A DNA stretch of 64,000 nt from UBA8919 sp041658185 (GTDB lineage: Bacteria; Elusimicrobiota; UBA8919). Position 1 is the stretch's first letter, and the number at the start of each line of letters is the position of its first letter. Position numbers and translations under genes: made by a program. This document shows, piece by piece, positions 1 through 7,311 of this stretch. The stretch covers positions 1-64,000 of the forward strand of contig JBBAAR010000010.1 in the NCBI GenBank assembly GCA_041658185.1. Direction: 5' to 3'. The notes beneath the pieces were generated by a model. It searched no databases. It was given only the letters and a program-made list of their open reading frames with translations, and had not been told where the DNA came from.

Positions 1-1949
1 TAAAAACTCATTGATAGCCGGACATTTCCGGAATTTTCCTTATATGTATTTGCTGCGGTAATATCATCTTTATAGTCGTTCATCGTATAGCCGATGGTGG
101 CGGAAAGATTTTGCCGGAGGTTGTATGTTAACTCAACGGTGCCGGTCATGTTTATGTTATCCGTTGTTTCCATGGGGTTATCAAGAGAGGTCGTATAAGA
201 ACCCCACGTTGCGGCGGAAAGTTTATCTTTTATAATGTTCTGATAATTGATGTTAAGCGAATACGAACCCGTAACAGTTTCCGTTGATGATGCTATATTT
301 AATGTTTTTGAGAGTGTAGCACCGCCGGATATGGAAATATTCTCTCCGATGCGCGTTGAAAGTCCGAGATTTCCCGTGTCGGTCTTCAGGTCGCTTGATA
401 CACCCGTTTTATCTTTGAATTTTGACTGCTGTCCGTTTAAAGAAACGGTCGTTGACCTTATGGTGTGAGAAATTCCTACCGACGGAGTTTTCGTTTCATT
501 GTTAAGAGCGTCTATAGGGTCGCCTTTCGCTATATTCATAGAATAACCCAAACTCAAAACCGGATATTTGGGAATGCCGGATGTTAGCGTAATGCTTCCG
601 AGATTTTGAGTTGTAGTTGTCTTGCTCGGGTCCTTGTTCAAATTATCATGGTAATTGTTGAAATAGACGGAAAACGAGCCGGAACGCTCCAAAGAATACC
701 CCGTTGAGAGTTCATACGATTCCTTGTCTTTTGTGGAAGTGGGCGCACCCAGCGAGTTGAAATCCGGTTCTATTTTTGAGTATATTCCCGTGAACGAAAA
801 GTTTTTTACATTGACGGAAGAAACTGTCGCTCTGATGCCGGAGTCCATGACCGAGCCGGATGAAATGTCTTCCCAGTATTTAGATTGCCCGTAATCGCCT
901 CTAACCCCTAAAAAATCAGCGGGCTCAAAGTAGACGTCGCCGCCGGTGACGGTGTTTTTAACGGGGAGTGCCGTGCCGGGTCTATCAATAGAATTTTCAG
1001 CGTCTTTACTTTCAATATACGATACGCCTAAAACGGTGTTCATCTCGGTGAACCCCTGATTTATTTTTCCGCCATATAGATACCTTTCGTAGATGCCGTT
1101 GGCAGTGTCCGTCCCTTCCTGTTTGTCCGCCGACTGGGCACCCACGACGGATGCAGAAAATTTTCCTGTTGTTCCCGTGGCATTCAAACCGCGGATTCCT
1201 GCACCGTATAATGTAAGCGAATTATATGACGGCTGTATGTCTCCGAAAGCGACCTGAATTTTTTGCCCGTAATAATTCAAAAGAAAATTGTCAAGGTCAA
1301 ATTCGTCTTCTTTCGTATAAAGCGCATAAACATTCAACGAAACCGGTGTCTGATAGACATTCCCGACCAAATTCAAATTAAGAGAACCGTTGTAGTCGGA
1401 TGAAGAACCGTAGATATTGTATTTTTTTTGCGACTGTTTCCATGAAAGAATGGCGTTGCCGCCGACGGTAACTTTTGATACCGGTTGGAGCGGACGAGAA
1501 AGTTCAACAATGGTAAAGGGAATGTATTCCGAAACAATAATTCTCTGTTCTTTCAGCGTTAAAGTAATTTTATAAAAATACTCGCCGGAAAAAGAATTTG
1601 GCACGGTAAAAGGAAGATATGCAAGCACCGTCTCGCCGGTGTTGACGTCATTTTTACCTTTCATCTTCCCGGTTTTTTTGATGTAATTTTTCTGCACGTC
1701 GTAAATCTCGGCTTCCAGATAATATTCATCGGAAAGCCATTTTTCACTGCCGGTATTTAATGCAATTACCTGAAAGGTTACTTTTTCGCCGGCAGTAGCG
1801 GGGTCAGGGGAAGCGATTGAAAGTTGAATGTTCCCCGACGGTGCAGCGTAGAGACAATTAAAAATTAAAAATGTAAAATGAAAAATGAAAAAAAATAAAC
1901 CATAATTTTTAATTTTTAATTTATAATTTTGCATTGCTTTTATTTTCAT
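1..1949 (-). CDS. Large outer-membrane beta-barrel-like protein (partial, C-terminus beyond left edge)
   Basis: An open frame runs from an ATG at 1949 to the left edge with no stop, about 649 codons, so the C-terminus is missing. The ATG overlaps the spoVG stop as ATGA, which implies translational coupling. Residues 17-37 form a hydrophobic signal peptide ending near CLYAAPS. A domain of about 120 residues follows that resembles an Ig-like or DUF11-type module (start of mature protein, IQLSIASPDPATAGEKVTFQV). The rest is rich in alternating polar and hydrophobic strands with many Y, S, T, N and G residues, typical of transmembrane barrel strands. I infer an outer-membrane barrel protein and cannot name a family. 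The signal peptide is encoded by an AT-rich repeat shared with the LysM gene at 45282. Confidence 0.65.
   Translation of the reverse strand, partial: MKIKAMQNYKLKIKNYGLFFFIFHFTFLIFNCLYAAPSGNIQLSIASPDPATAGEKVTFQVIALNTGSEKWLSDEYYLEAEIYDVQKNYIKKTGKMKGKNDVNTGETVLAYLPFTVPNSFSGEYFYKITLTLKEQRIIVSEYIPFTIVELSRPLQPVSKVTVGGNAILSWKQSQKKYNIYGSSSDYNGSLNLNLVGNVYQTPVSLNVYALYTKEDEFDLDNFLLNYYGQKIQVAFGDIQPSYNSLTLYGAGIRGLNATGTTGKFSASVVGAQSADKQEGTDTANGIYERYLYGGKINQGFTEMNTVLGVSYIESKDAENSIDRPGTALPVKNTVTGGDVYFEPADFLGVRGDYGQSKYWEDISSGSVMDSGIRATVSSVNVKNFSFTGIYSKIEPDFNSLGAPTSTKDKESYELSTGYSLERSGSFSVYFNNYHDNLNKDPSKTTTTQNLGSITLTSGIPKYPVLSLGYSMNIAKGDPIDALNNETKTPSVGISHTIRSTTVSLNGQQSKFKDKTGVSSDLKTDTGNLGLSTRIGENISISGGATLSKTLNIASSTETVTGSYSLNINYQNIIKDKLSAATWGSYTTSLDNPMETTDNINMTGTVELTYNLRQNLSATIGYTMNDYKDDITAANTYKENSGNVRLSMSF
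1852..1940. repeat. AT-rich repeat encoding a signal peptide (copy 1)
   Basis: Short units of the type AAAAATTAAAAATT and AAAATGAAAAATG, followed by AAACCATAATTTTTAATTTT. The same arrangement, including the AAACCATAATT core, recurs at 45182-45272. In both places it lies in frame at the 5' end of a gene for an exported protein and encodes the segment YxLKIKNYGLF plus the hydrophobic core. Confidence 0.7.
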
Positions 1950-2257
1950 TCTTCCTTCGCGGGATATTCGCTTTTTTCTTCTCTCGGTTTCACTGGATGC
2001 GGATTTTTCAGTTCTTTCTCGTAGGCATCCATAATCGCTTTTTCTATAATTTTTCGCATTTCGGCATTTATCGGATGCGCGATGTCTTTGTGCGAACCGT
2101 CCTTCATTTTCCGACTAGGCATAGAAACAATCAGTTTATCGTTGACCTTGACAATCTTCATATTTCTTACGACAAACGCATTGTCAAATGTCATCGTAAC
2201 ATATGCCCTGAGCCGCTCCTCTTCCTTCAAAAAAACCCTTACCTCTGTAATCTCCAT
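1946..2257 (-). CDS. spoVG: SpoVG family RNA/DNA-binding regulator
   Basis: A 103-residue protein that matches SpoVG along its length: MEITEVRVFLKEEERLRAYV at the start, then TFDNAFVVRNMKIV, a SMPSRKMKDGSHKDIAHPIN block and a helical, charged tail. SpoVG proteins are small nucleic-acid-binding regulators of septation, envelope and virulence functions in several phyla; the role here is unknown. The start has a very strong Shine-Dalgarno site (AGGGGGG, about 5 nt upstream). It lies next to ispE, a neighbourhood also known from Firmicutes, and its stop overlaps the start of the downstream barrel gene. Upstream is a tandem-repeat tract, so the promoter cannot be read clearly. Confidence 0.95.
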   Translation of the reverse strand: MEITEVRVFLKEEERLRAYVTMTFDNAFVVRNMKIVKVNDKLIVSMPSRKMKDGSHKDIAHPINAEMRKIIEKAIMDAYEKELKNPHPVKPREEKSEYPAKEE

Positions 2258-2276
2258 GATGCCCCCCCTGTTACAC

Positions 2277-2428
2277 CAGAGAATTAGAGAATTAGAGAAT
2301 TAGAGAATTAGATTTTTTTCCAATTCACCAATTCTCTGTTGTATAAACTAATTCTCTTTCGTTTAAACTAATTCTCTGCCTTTTGCTCTGTCGTTTAAAC
2401 TAATTCTCTTTCGTATAAACTAATTCCT
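2277..2428. repeat. Tandem GAGAATTA and TAAACTAATTCTCT repeats between spoVG and ispE
   Basis: Two related tracts fill the gap and run into the 3' end of ispE. The first is about four copies of the 8-mer GAGAATTA (2278-2312). The second is about four copies of a unit of about 20 nt built on TAAACTAATTCTCT with spacers such as TTCGT (2343-2428). The second contains the complement of the first (AATTCTC), so the region can fold on itself. It supplies the last codons of ispE (end of protein GISLYERELV). Confidence 0.8.
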
Positions 2429-3252
2429 TGCCTTTCTACCGAATGTACCAGCCAAACGGCATAGCCGTCTTTTTTCAGACGATTTTTTATTCTAATCCCT
2501 GTGATTTTATTTCTTACAAAACCAAAAACACAACTTCCACTACCGGACATTAACGAAAATTCCGCACCGCTTTCAGTCAATAAATCTTTAATTTTTTTTA
2601 TTTCAGGATATAAAGGAGTTACAACATCCTCCAACCTGTTGGCATATTTTGTAATTTTACCAGTTTTCCGTGGTTTTGTCAACTGCGAATACGCAAATTT
2701 TGTGGAAATTTCAAACGACGGCTTAACTATCACATACCACTCTGTTTTTCTGATTTTAAGCGGCGTAAGTTTATCACCTATTCCCTCGCCTAAACATCTG
2801 CCGCCATAAAGAAAAAACGGGACATCGGCGCCAATTTGTTTCCCTATTTTGACAAGTTGATTTTTAGTAAGTTTCAAATTCCAAAGTTTATTGAGTCCTC
2901 CTAACACAGCCGCAGCATCCGACGAACCGCCCCCTAAACCTGCTCCGGCAGGAATTCCTTTTTTTATTTTTATCAAAACCCCTTTTTTTATGCCGGAATA
3001 TTTTTTAATGGCATCGGCTGCTTTATAAACAAGATTTGTTTTATCGGTCGGTATGGACGGATTATCGCAAACAATTGACACGGAGTCCAGCTTTAGCGGG
3101 ATTCCGGCTTTAGTTTCTTTAATAGAAATATCGTCAGACAGAGAAATTTCCTGAAAAATCGTTTTTATATTATGATATCCGTCTTTTCTTTTATTCAAAA
3201 TATCAAGAAAAAGATTTATCTTTGCGTTTGCCTTTAATTTTATTTCTGCCAT
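2395..3252 (-). CDS. ispE: 4-diphosphocytidyl-2-C-methyl-D-erythritol kinase
   Basis: The 285-residue protein phosphorylates CDP-methylerythritol with ATP in the non-mevalonate isoprenoid pathway. It is a GHMP kinase: KANAKINLFL at residues 8-17 with the catalytic lysine, the ATP-binding loop PAGAGLGGGSSDA at 101-113, the presumed catalytic aspartate in GADVPFF at about 143, and the C-terminal SGSGSCVFG motif near 240. Length is normal. It overlaps the DUF296 gene upstream by 13 nt. The final residues (about GISLYERELV) come from a tandem repeat and are not conserved family sequence, so the stop was probably moved by repeat expansion. Confidence 0.95.
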   Translation of the reverse strand: MAEIKLKANAKINLFLDILNKRKDGYHNIKTIFQEISLSDDISIKETKAGIPLKLDSVSIVCDNPSIPTDKTNLVYKAADAIKKYSGIKKGVLIKIKKGIPAGAGLGGGSSDAAAVLGGLNKLWNLKLTKNQLVKIGKQIGADVPFFLYGGRCLGEGIGDKLTPLKIRKTEWYVIVKPSFEISTKFAYSQLTKPRKTGKITKYANRLEDVVTPLYPEIKKIKDLLTESGAEFSLMSGSGSCVFGFVRNKITGIRIKNRLKKDGYAVWLVHSVERQGISLYERELV

Positions 3253-3632
3253 AAAAAAAGCCCCGTTTTTTTATCAAATTTTCTTATTATATTCTTGTTG
3301 TTTTTTAATATAAAAACTTCGCAGGCAAAAACGATAGTAGGTGAAAAAAGATGCCCGCCGGATAATTTTCCGTTTTTGTCCGATAAAGAAACATGCGCAT
3401 GCAAAAACTGCTTTCCTTCTTTAACGGAAATATTTCCGATCCCCGAAACAATTTCCATCGGCTTGTTTATAGAAATCTTTTTATATTTTTTCGCTTTCTG
3501 GTTGTAATAACCGATTGTTGCCTTCTGAACCGCACCGATAAAAAACACAAAAGCGGATTTTATTTTTTTCCTACAACATTCTTTGGTTATTGCCTGTGTA
3601 ATATCCTCGCCGTAATTAAGTTTGAAAATCAT
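3240..3632 (-). CDS. PPC/DUF296 domain protein
   Basis: A 130-residue single-domain protein. It has the features of the PPC (plants and prokaryotes conserved, DUF296) fold: MIFKLNYGEDITQAITKEC at the start, GAVQKATIGYY, and the metal-site motif FLHAHVSLSDKNGKLSGGHL with its conserved histidines. Members are trimeric and often described as putative DNA-binding proteins, but the bacterial role is not settled. Its ATG overlaps the stop of the RseC-like gene, and it overlaps ispE downstream, so it belongs to the same operon. Confidence 0.88.
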   Translation of the reverse strand: MIFKLNYGEDITQAITKECCRKKIKSAFVFFIGAVQKATIGYYNQKAKKYKKISINKPMEIVSGIGNISVKEGKQFLHAHVSLSDKNGKLSGGHLFSPTIVFACEVFILKNNKNIIRKFDKKTGLFLWQK

Positions 3633-4021
3633 TTTTTCTCCGTTGGTATTATTTTTGCCACTTTAGGTTTGCATCTTTCAGCAAAATTTCGGAGCGGTAA
3701 AATTGAGAAAATTAAAAACAGAACGCCGGTCAAAAATCCATAAATTTCCGAATTGTATAAAAAATATCCCGAGAAAATACCGATAATAAACATAGCGGAA
3801 GGGATTCCGTAAAGTATTGCAGAAATTTTTAGGTTTGATGGTTCAATTTTAACGAGAACTTTATCGCCCGCATTTGCACCGACGGTGTTTTCAAGTTCAA
3901 GATACATTATACCATTCCCTGATTTTTGGCAGGCTCCGCATTTTTTGCATACTGCTTGGCGGGTAAACGACAATTTTAACCTGTTGCCGAAAATTTCAAC
4001 TACCGTTGCTGTCTCTTCCAT
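3629..4021 (-). CDS. RseC/MucC-like redox-associated membrane protein
   Basis: About 130 residues from the ATG at 4021; an upstream TTG is less likely. An N-terminal soluble part carries a cysteine cluster (CKKCGACQ, residues about 20-27, preceded by RQAVCKK). It is followed by KVLVKIEPSNLK and then two hydrophobic helices (ISAILYGIPSAMFIIGIFSG and a second around GFLTGVLFLIFS). This is the plan of RseC/MucC. In proteobacteria RseC is linked to the rsx/rnf genes and the SoxR-reducing system. Its place just after rnfB fits that association. A repeat element separates it from rnfB. Confidence 0.85.
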   Translation of the reverse strand: MEETATVVEIFGNRLKLSFTRQAVCKKCGACQKSGNGIMYLELENTVGANAGDKVLVKIEPSNLKISAILYGIPSAMFIIGIFSGYFLYNSEIYGFLTGVLFLIFSILPLRNFAERCKPKVAKIIPTEKK

Positions 4022-4035
4022 AAACAATTTATCTT

Positions 4036-4193
4036 GGAGTGAGGGAAAAATTTCTGAAGAGCCTCAATTTGCAACCTATTCGTTCCAGGAGCGACCGCTG
4101 GAAGTCCCTTCAGGGACAAATTGTCCCAAAAGCGGGACTATAGCGCCACGAGTTCTAACTATCGCCTCAAAGAAATTTGTTCCCGAGCGCCAG
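4036..4193. repeat. MITE-like repeat, copy 1 (with nested palindrome)
   Basis: An element of about 150 bp between rnfB and the RseC gene, homologous to the copy at 7184-7311. The ends form imperfect inverted repeats (GAGTGAGGGAAAAATTTCT against AAATTTGTTCCCGAGCGCC). The shared interior includes GAAGAGCCTCAATTTGC, AAATTGTCCCAAAAGCGGGA and GCGAGTTCTAAC-like segments. Compared with the 7184 copy it carries 25 extra bases (4093-4117) that match the separate palindromic family. No coding role is evident; a short open frame across it is a by-product. Confidence 0.85.
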
Positions 4194-4994
4194 CTATCTC
4201 TTCCATTGTATGCACTTAGTCGGACACGCCTTATAACACTCGCCGGCATTTTCGCATGTCGTATAATTAATTTTCGCAAGATTGTTTTCTACTACAATCA
4301 CTTTTTCATGACATGGACATTTTTTCACGCAAAGCATGCAGGCGATACAACCGACATCACAAACCTGACGGACAACTTTTCCTTTATCGTGCGATGAACA
4401 GGCAATTAAAAATCTTTTCTCTTTCGGGATGAGTTCTATTAAATTTCTCGGGCATGCTTTTACGCATAAACCGCAGGCGGTACATTTTCCCTCGTCAATT
4501 TCCGGCGGTAAATTTTCTCTTGATTTTATCGCATCAAAAAGACAAGCCCTTACGCAATCACTGAAACCCAAACATCCGTAACTGCACATCACCGTCCCGC
4601 CGGAAACCAGCGTTGCCGACAGACATGTTTTTACGCCGTCGTAATTTCCCCTCTGTCTTTTTTCGGAGATATCACCGCCGCAGTGAATACGGGCAACAGT
4701 TTTCGGCGCGGAAGAAATTTTAACGCCTAAAACGTCTGCAATTTTTTTTGATGCTTCTTCGCCGCCGACCGGACAAACGGTAGGTTTAGCGGTCCCTTCA
4801 ACAATTGCTTTTGCATAAGCCAAACAACCCGCAAAACCACAGGCACCGCAGTTAGCGCCGGGAAGCATCCCGAAAATAATATCAACCTTCGGGTCTGTTT
4901 TAACGGCGAATTTTTTGGATGCAATTGCCAGCCCAACCCCAAGTACAAGCCCGAGTAAACCAAGAACAATAACTGGAATAATTATGAAATTCAT
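4194..4994 (-). CDS. rnfB: Rnf complex subunit B (ferredoxin:NAD+ oxidoreductase)
   Basis: The 266-residue iron-sulfur subunit accepts electrons from ferredoxin at the cytoplasmic face of the membrane. An N-terminal helix (residues 2-26) is followed by the Fe4S4 domain GANCGACGFAGCLAYA at about 47-62 and a downstream CPVGG. Two or more ferredoxin-type CxxCxxCxxxCP clusters follow (CTACGLCVKACP, CIACMLCVKKCP), plus further cysteines at the C-terminus (CENAGECYKACPTKC). Length is typical for the family. It is the last Rnf gene of the operon, 20 nt after a small OMP gene that interrupts the usual rnfA-rnfB pair. It ends directly against a repeat element. Confidence 0.96.
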   Translation of the reverse strand: MNFIIIPVIVLGLLGLVLGVGLAIASKKFAVKTDPKVDIIFGMLPGANCGACGFAGCLAYAKAIVEGTAKPTVCPVGGEEASKKIADVLGVKISSAPKTVARIHCGGDISEKRQRGNYDGVKTCLSATLVSGGTVMCSYGCLGFSDCVRACLFDAIKSRENLPPEIDEGKCTACGLCVKACPRNLIELIPKEKRFLIACSSHDKGKVVRQVCDVGCIACMLCVKKCPCHEKVIVVENNLAKINYTTCENAGECYKACPTKCIQWKR

Positions 4995-5014
4995 TATTTA
5001 ACCAATAAACGCCT

Positions 5015-5434
5015 TTATTTCAGTCGGTATCTAACTCCTACACCGCCTTGAAATATAAAATCGGTCCCGACGGCAGGTGCAATTTCAATAAATATGCCGA
5101 GCGGATTTGTATCAAAAAGATATTCAAGACCGATTTTTCCCTGAACATAAAAATTTTTGTCCGTTATTAAAAATCCGCCGCCATAATAATACGGCAGTTT
5201 TCCTTCGTTGACTTTTAACGATTCAAAATTGTGCCATAAATAATCAAAATGCGCCATAAAACCTGAACCAAAACCCACAACACCGTCAACAGCAGTTTTT
5301 TCCGATAAAAAATATTTGCCGGAAATACCCATCGGGACGCCGATAATAACACCTACTTCCAAGTCATTTTTTCCTTCGCAAAAAGTGAAAATTCCAAAAA
5401 TAAAAACAATAACTAATAAATTCTTAACCTGCAT
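5015..5434 (-). CDS. Small outer-membrane beta-barrel-like protein inside the rnf operon
   Basis: 139 residues with a signal peptide (residues 4-20, cleavage near CEGKND) and a C-terminus GGVGVRYRLK, typical of a small eight-strand barrel. Repeated glycine- and aromatic-rich strands follow: VGVIIGVPMGISGKYFLS, FGSGFMAHFDYLWHN, YYYGGGFLI, VQGKIGLEYLF. It sits between rnfA (12 nt away) and rnfB (20 nt away) and must be cotranscribed with them. I know of no OMP that is part of the Rnf complex, so its presence may be incidental or a lineage feature. The exact family is not recognised. Confidence 0.7.
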   Translation of the reverse strand: MQVKNLLVIVFIFGIFTFCEGKNDLEVGVIIGVPMGISGKYFLSEKTAVDGVVGFGSGFMAHFDYLWHNFESLKVNEGKLPYYYGGGFLITDKNFYVQGKIGLEYLFDTNPLGIFIEIAPAVGTDFIFQGGVGVRYRLK

Positions 5435-5446
5435 TTCTATCTCCTT

Positions 5447-6022
5447 TTACATCATCCCTGAAAATCCGAAAAATGCTATTGCAATAAGTCCCGCAATGAT
5501 AAACGCTACCGGCTCGCCTTCAAGTGCTTTTGGAATATCGGCGAGTTCAAGTCGCTCTCTTATAGATGACATCAAAATAAGCGCGAGCGTAAAACCCAGA
5601 CCCGCACCGACGGTAAATACAACCGTTTTTATAAGATTATAATTTTCCCTGATATTTAATATCGCAACCGCTAAAATTATGCAATTGGTCGAAATCAAAG
5701 GGAGATAAATCCCTAACGCCTTGTAAAGTGCCGGCGAAGTTTTCAGCAGCACCATCTCAACAAACTGGACGAGTGCGGCTATCACAAGAATGAAAACTAT
5801 CGTCTGGAGATACTCAATATGAAGAGGATTGAGCACGGCATATTGTAAAAACCACGAGAAAACGGATGCCATCAAAAGAACAAAAATAACCGCAAGCCCC
5901 ATCCCTATTGAGTCGGAGATTTTTTTAGAAACACCCATATAAGGGCAGGTGCCCAAAAACCTTGCGAAAACAAAATTGTTAACGAAAATCGTGCTAAGTA
6001 AAAGAAGAAGCATCTCTTTCAT
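5447..6022 (-). CDS. rnfA: Rnf complex subunit A
   Basis: The 191-residue integral membrane subunit has six predicted helices. It starts MKEMLLLLLSTIFVNNFVFA and contains FLGTCPYMGVSKK and LISTNCIILAVAILN, the two cysteine-bearing half-membrane segments expected in RnfA/NqrE, where a membrane-embedded iron-sulfur centre is held between RnfA and RnfE. FTVGAGLGFTLALILMSSIRERLE is also typical. Length equals the family norm. It follows rnfE with about 50 nt between them, containing a perfect hairpin. Confidence 0.96.
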   Translation of the reverse strand: MKEMLLLLLSTIFVNNFVFARFLGTCPYMGVSKKISDSIGMGLAVIFVLLMASVFSWFLQYAVLNPLHIEYLQTIVFILVIAALVQFVEMVLLKTSPALYKALGIYLPLISTNCIILAVAILNIRENYNLIKTVVFTVGAGLGFTLALILMSSIRERLELADIPKALEGEPVAFIIAGLIAIAFFGFSGMM

Positions 6023-6042
6023 AAATCACCTTTTCCAACAAG

Positions 6043-6059
6043 AACGGGCAATGCCCGTT
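6043..6059. other. Perfect hairpin between rnfE and rnfA
   Basis: AACGGGCA and TGCCCGTT flank a single A, an 8-bp perfect inverted repeat. GAGGACGAGCGACTATTTT follows, which resembles the outer edge of the AGCGAGC repeat family (compare 50384-50398). No T-run follows on the transcribed minus strand, so it is not a standard terminator. It may be an mRNA processing or stability site, or a worn repeat. Confidence 0.6.
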
Positions 6060-6073
6060 GCGAGGACGAGCGA

Positions 6074-6664
6074 CTATTTTCTTATTTTCCTCAGTAATGC
6101 CATCATCAATCCGATTGTTATAAACGCACCCGGAGGCAACATCATAATTAGAACGGGATTAAAACCGGTAAAAAGTTTTACGCCGAAAAAAGTTCCGTTG
6201 CCTGAAATCTCTCTTATTGCCGCTATGATAAATAAAACCAAAGTATATCCGAAGCCCATTCCGAGAGCATCTATTATAGAGTCCAAGACGGGTTTTTTTG
6301 CCGCAAACGCCTCCGCCCGCGCGATAATTATGCAATTGACGACAATCAGCGGAATAAAAATACCGAGATTTTTGTGAACAGCGGGGGCATATGCGTTCAT
6401 AACCAAATCCACAATTGTCGTGAAGGAACCGATTATGATTAAAAATACAGGAATGCGAACTTTACCCGGAATTGAATTACGCAAAAACGATACCAAAATA
6501 TTGGAACCCAGAAGCACAAACGTCATAGCCGAGCCCATTCCGATTGCATTTTTTGCCTCAGTTGAGACGGCAAGCACGGAGCAAAGCCCCACCATTAAAA
6601 TAAGAACCGGATTCTCCTTGATTATTCCTTTTGTAAATTCACTTAACAGTTTTTTTGAACTCAT
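6074..6664 (-). CDS. rnfE: Rnf complex subunit E
   Basis: 196 residues with six membrane helices. It is homologous in plan to RnfA, with GMGSAMTFVLLGSNILVSFL and a cysteine-containing half-helix LIVVNCIIIARAEAFA, which matches RnfE/NqrD. FGYTLVLFIIAAIREISGNG is also characteristic. Together with RnfA it forms the membrane electron-transfer and ion-coupling core. It overlaps rnfG by 26 nt, so translation is likely coupled. A hairpin separates it from rnfA. Confidence 0.96.
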   Translation of the reverse strand: MSSKKLLSEFTKGIIKENPVLILMVGLCSVLAVSTEAKNAIGMGSAMTFVLLGSNILVSFLRNSIPGKVRIPVFLIIIGSFTTIVDLVMNAYAPAVHKNLGIFIPLIVVNCIIIARAEAFAAKKPVLDSIIDALGMGFGYTLVLFIIAAIREISGNGTFFGVKLFTGFNPVLIMMLPPGAFITIGLMMALLRKIRK

Positions 6665-7172
6665 CTATATTTTTCCTTATAGCATCGGTAATTGCCCGTG
6701 AGGAAATTGTAGCCGATGTAATCCCGTCAATTTCACCGGCTTTATCATCTTTCTTTAATAGTATTTTTTCTGAAAATTTACCGATAAATTGCGAAAGGAA
6801 ATATTTCTCCGATATTTTTGCACCAAGACCCGGCGTTTCGTTCTGTGAAAGTATTTTTACACCGGTTATTTTGAAATCCCTGTCAAGCCCGACCAATGCC
6901 TCAATCTGGCTTGAATATCCGGCGGCGGTTGCTTTTAGAACATAACCGACTATATTATTTTTGTCGTCAAACCCGTTCTTCGGGAAATTATTTTTTACTT
7001 CAAAACAAAAAGCAACCGGCAAAACTTCTTTAAGCGCAGCATCTTCATCCTTCAGTTTTTGAGAAACAATTTTTTTTGTAGTAAAATAATTGGTACCGGC
7101 AAGCGTAACACCCGCAACAGCACAAATTATAAAAAGATATTTTCCGAGTTTAATAGTTTCTTTCATAACCAT
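6639..7172 (-). CDS. rnfG: Rnf complex subunit G (covalent FMN subunit)
   Basis: About 178 residues from the ATG at 7172 (a second ATG lies at 7166). A single N-terminal helix (YLFIICAVAGVTLAGTNYF) anchors an FMN-binding domain exposed outside the cytoplasm. The flavinylation motif DGITSAT at about 149-155 matches the ApbE target Dxx(S/T)xAT; the usual glycine before AT is serine here. SQNETPGLGAKI is the family's conserved flavin-pocket segment. An upstream in-frame extension exists only because a repeat element is open in that frame, so I reject it as the start. The gene for the modifying enzyme, apbE, begins this operon. Confidence 0.95.
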   Translation of the reverse strand: MVMKETIKLGKYLFIICAVAGVTLAGTNYFTTKKIVSQKLKDEDAALKEVLPVAFCFEVKNNFPKNGFDDKNNIVGYVLKATAAGYSSQIEALVGLDRDFKITGVKILSQNETPGLGAKISEKYFLSQFIGKFSEKILLKKDDKAGEIDGITSATISSRAITDAIRKNIDEFKKTVK

Positions 7173-7183
7173 TTCAAAATCGC

Positions 7184-7311
7184 CAGCGAGGAAGAAATTT
7201 TTGAAGAGCCTCAATTTGCGACTTATTCCTTCCAGGAGCAAATTGTCCCAAAAGCGGGACTATATCGCCGCGAGTTCTAACGAGTGTCTCAAAAAAATTT
7301 GCTTCCGAGCG
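7184..7311. repeat. MITE-like repeat, copy 2
   Basis: An element of about 128 bp between rnfD and rnfG. Its ends are inverted (AGCGAGGAAGAAATTTTTGA against CAAAAAAATTTGCTTCCGAG). The interior is nearly identical to the copy at 4036-4193 but lacks the 25-bp palindromic insertion. The right edge overlaps the 3' end of rnfD, so RnfD ends in repeat-derived residues (FFGTSLGSKFF). Confidence 0.85.

Noticed and set aside
2277..2428. CRISPR-like repeated units between spoVG and ispE
   Set aside because: Units are 8 and about 20 nt, with spacers of only a few bases that are not unique; no cas gene is near. It is a simple tandem repeat.
4076..4279. Minus-strand open frame across the repeat at the end of rnfB
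   Set aside because: It lies in a repeat element and in another frame of rnfB; it has no RBS and no plausible protein composition.
6043..6059. Hairpin as a rho-independent terminator between rnfE and rnfA
   Set aside because: No T-run follows on the minus strand, and the genes on both sides are parts of one complex.
7173..7241. N-terminal extension of RnfG
   Set aside because: The extra residues are encoded by the repeat element; homologous proteins start near MKETIKLGK.
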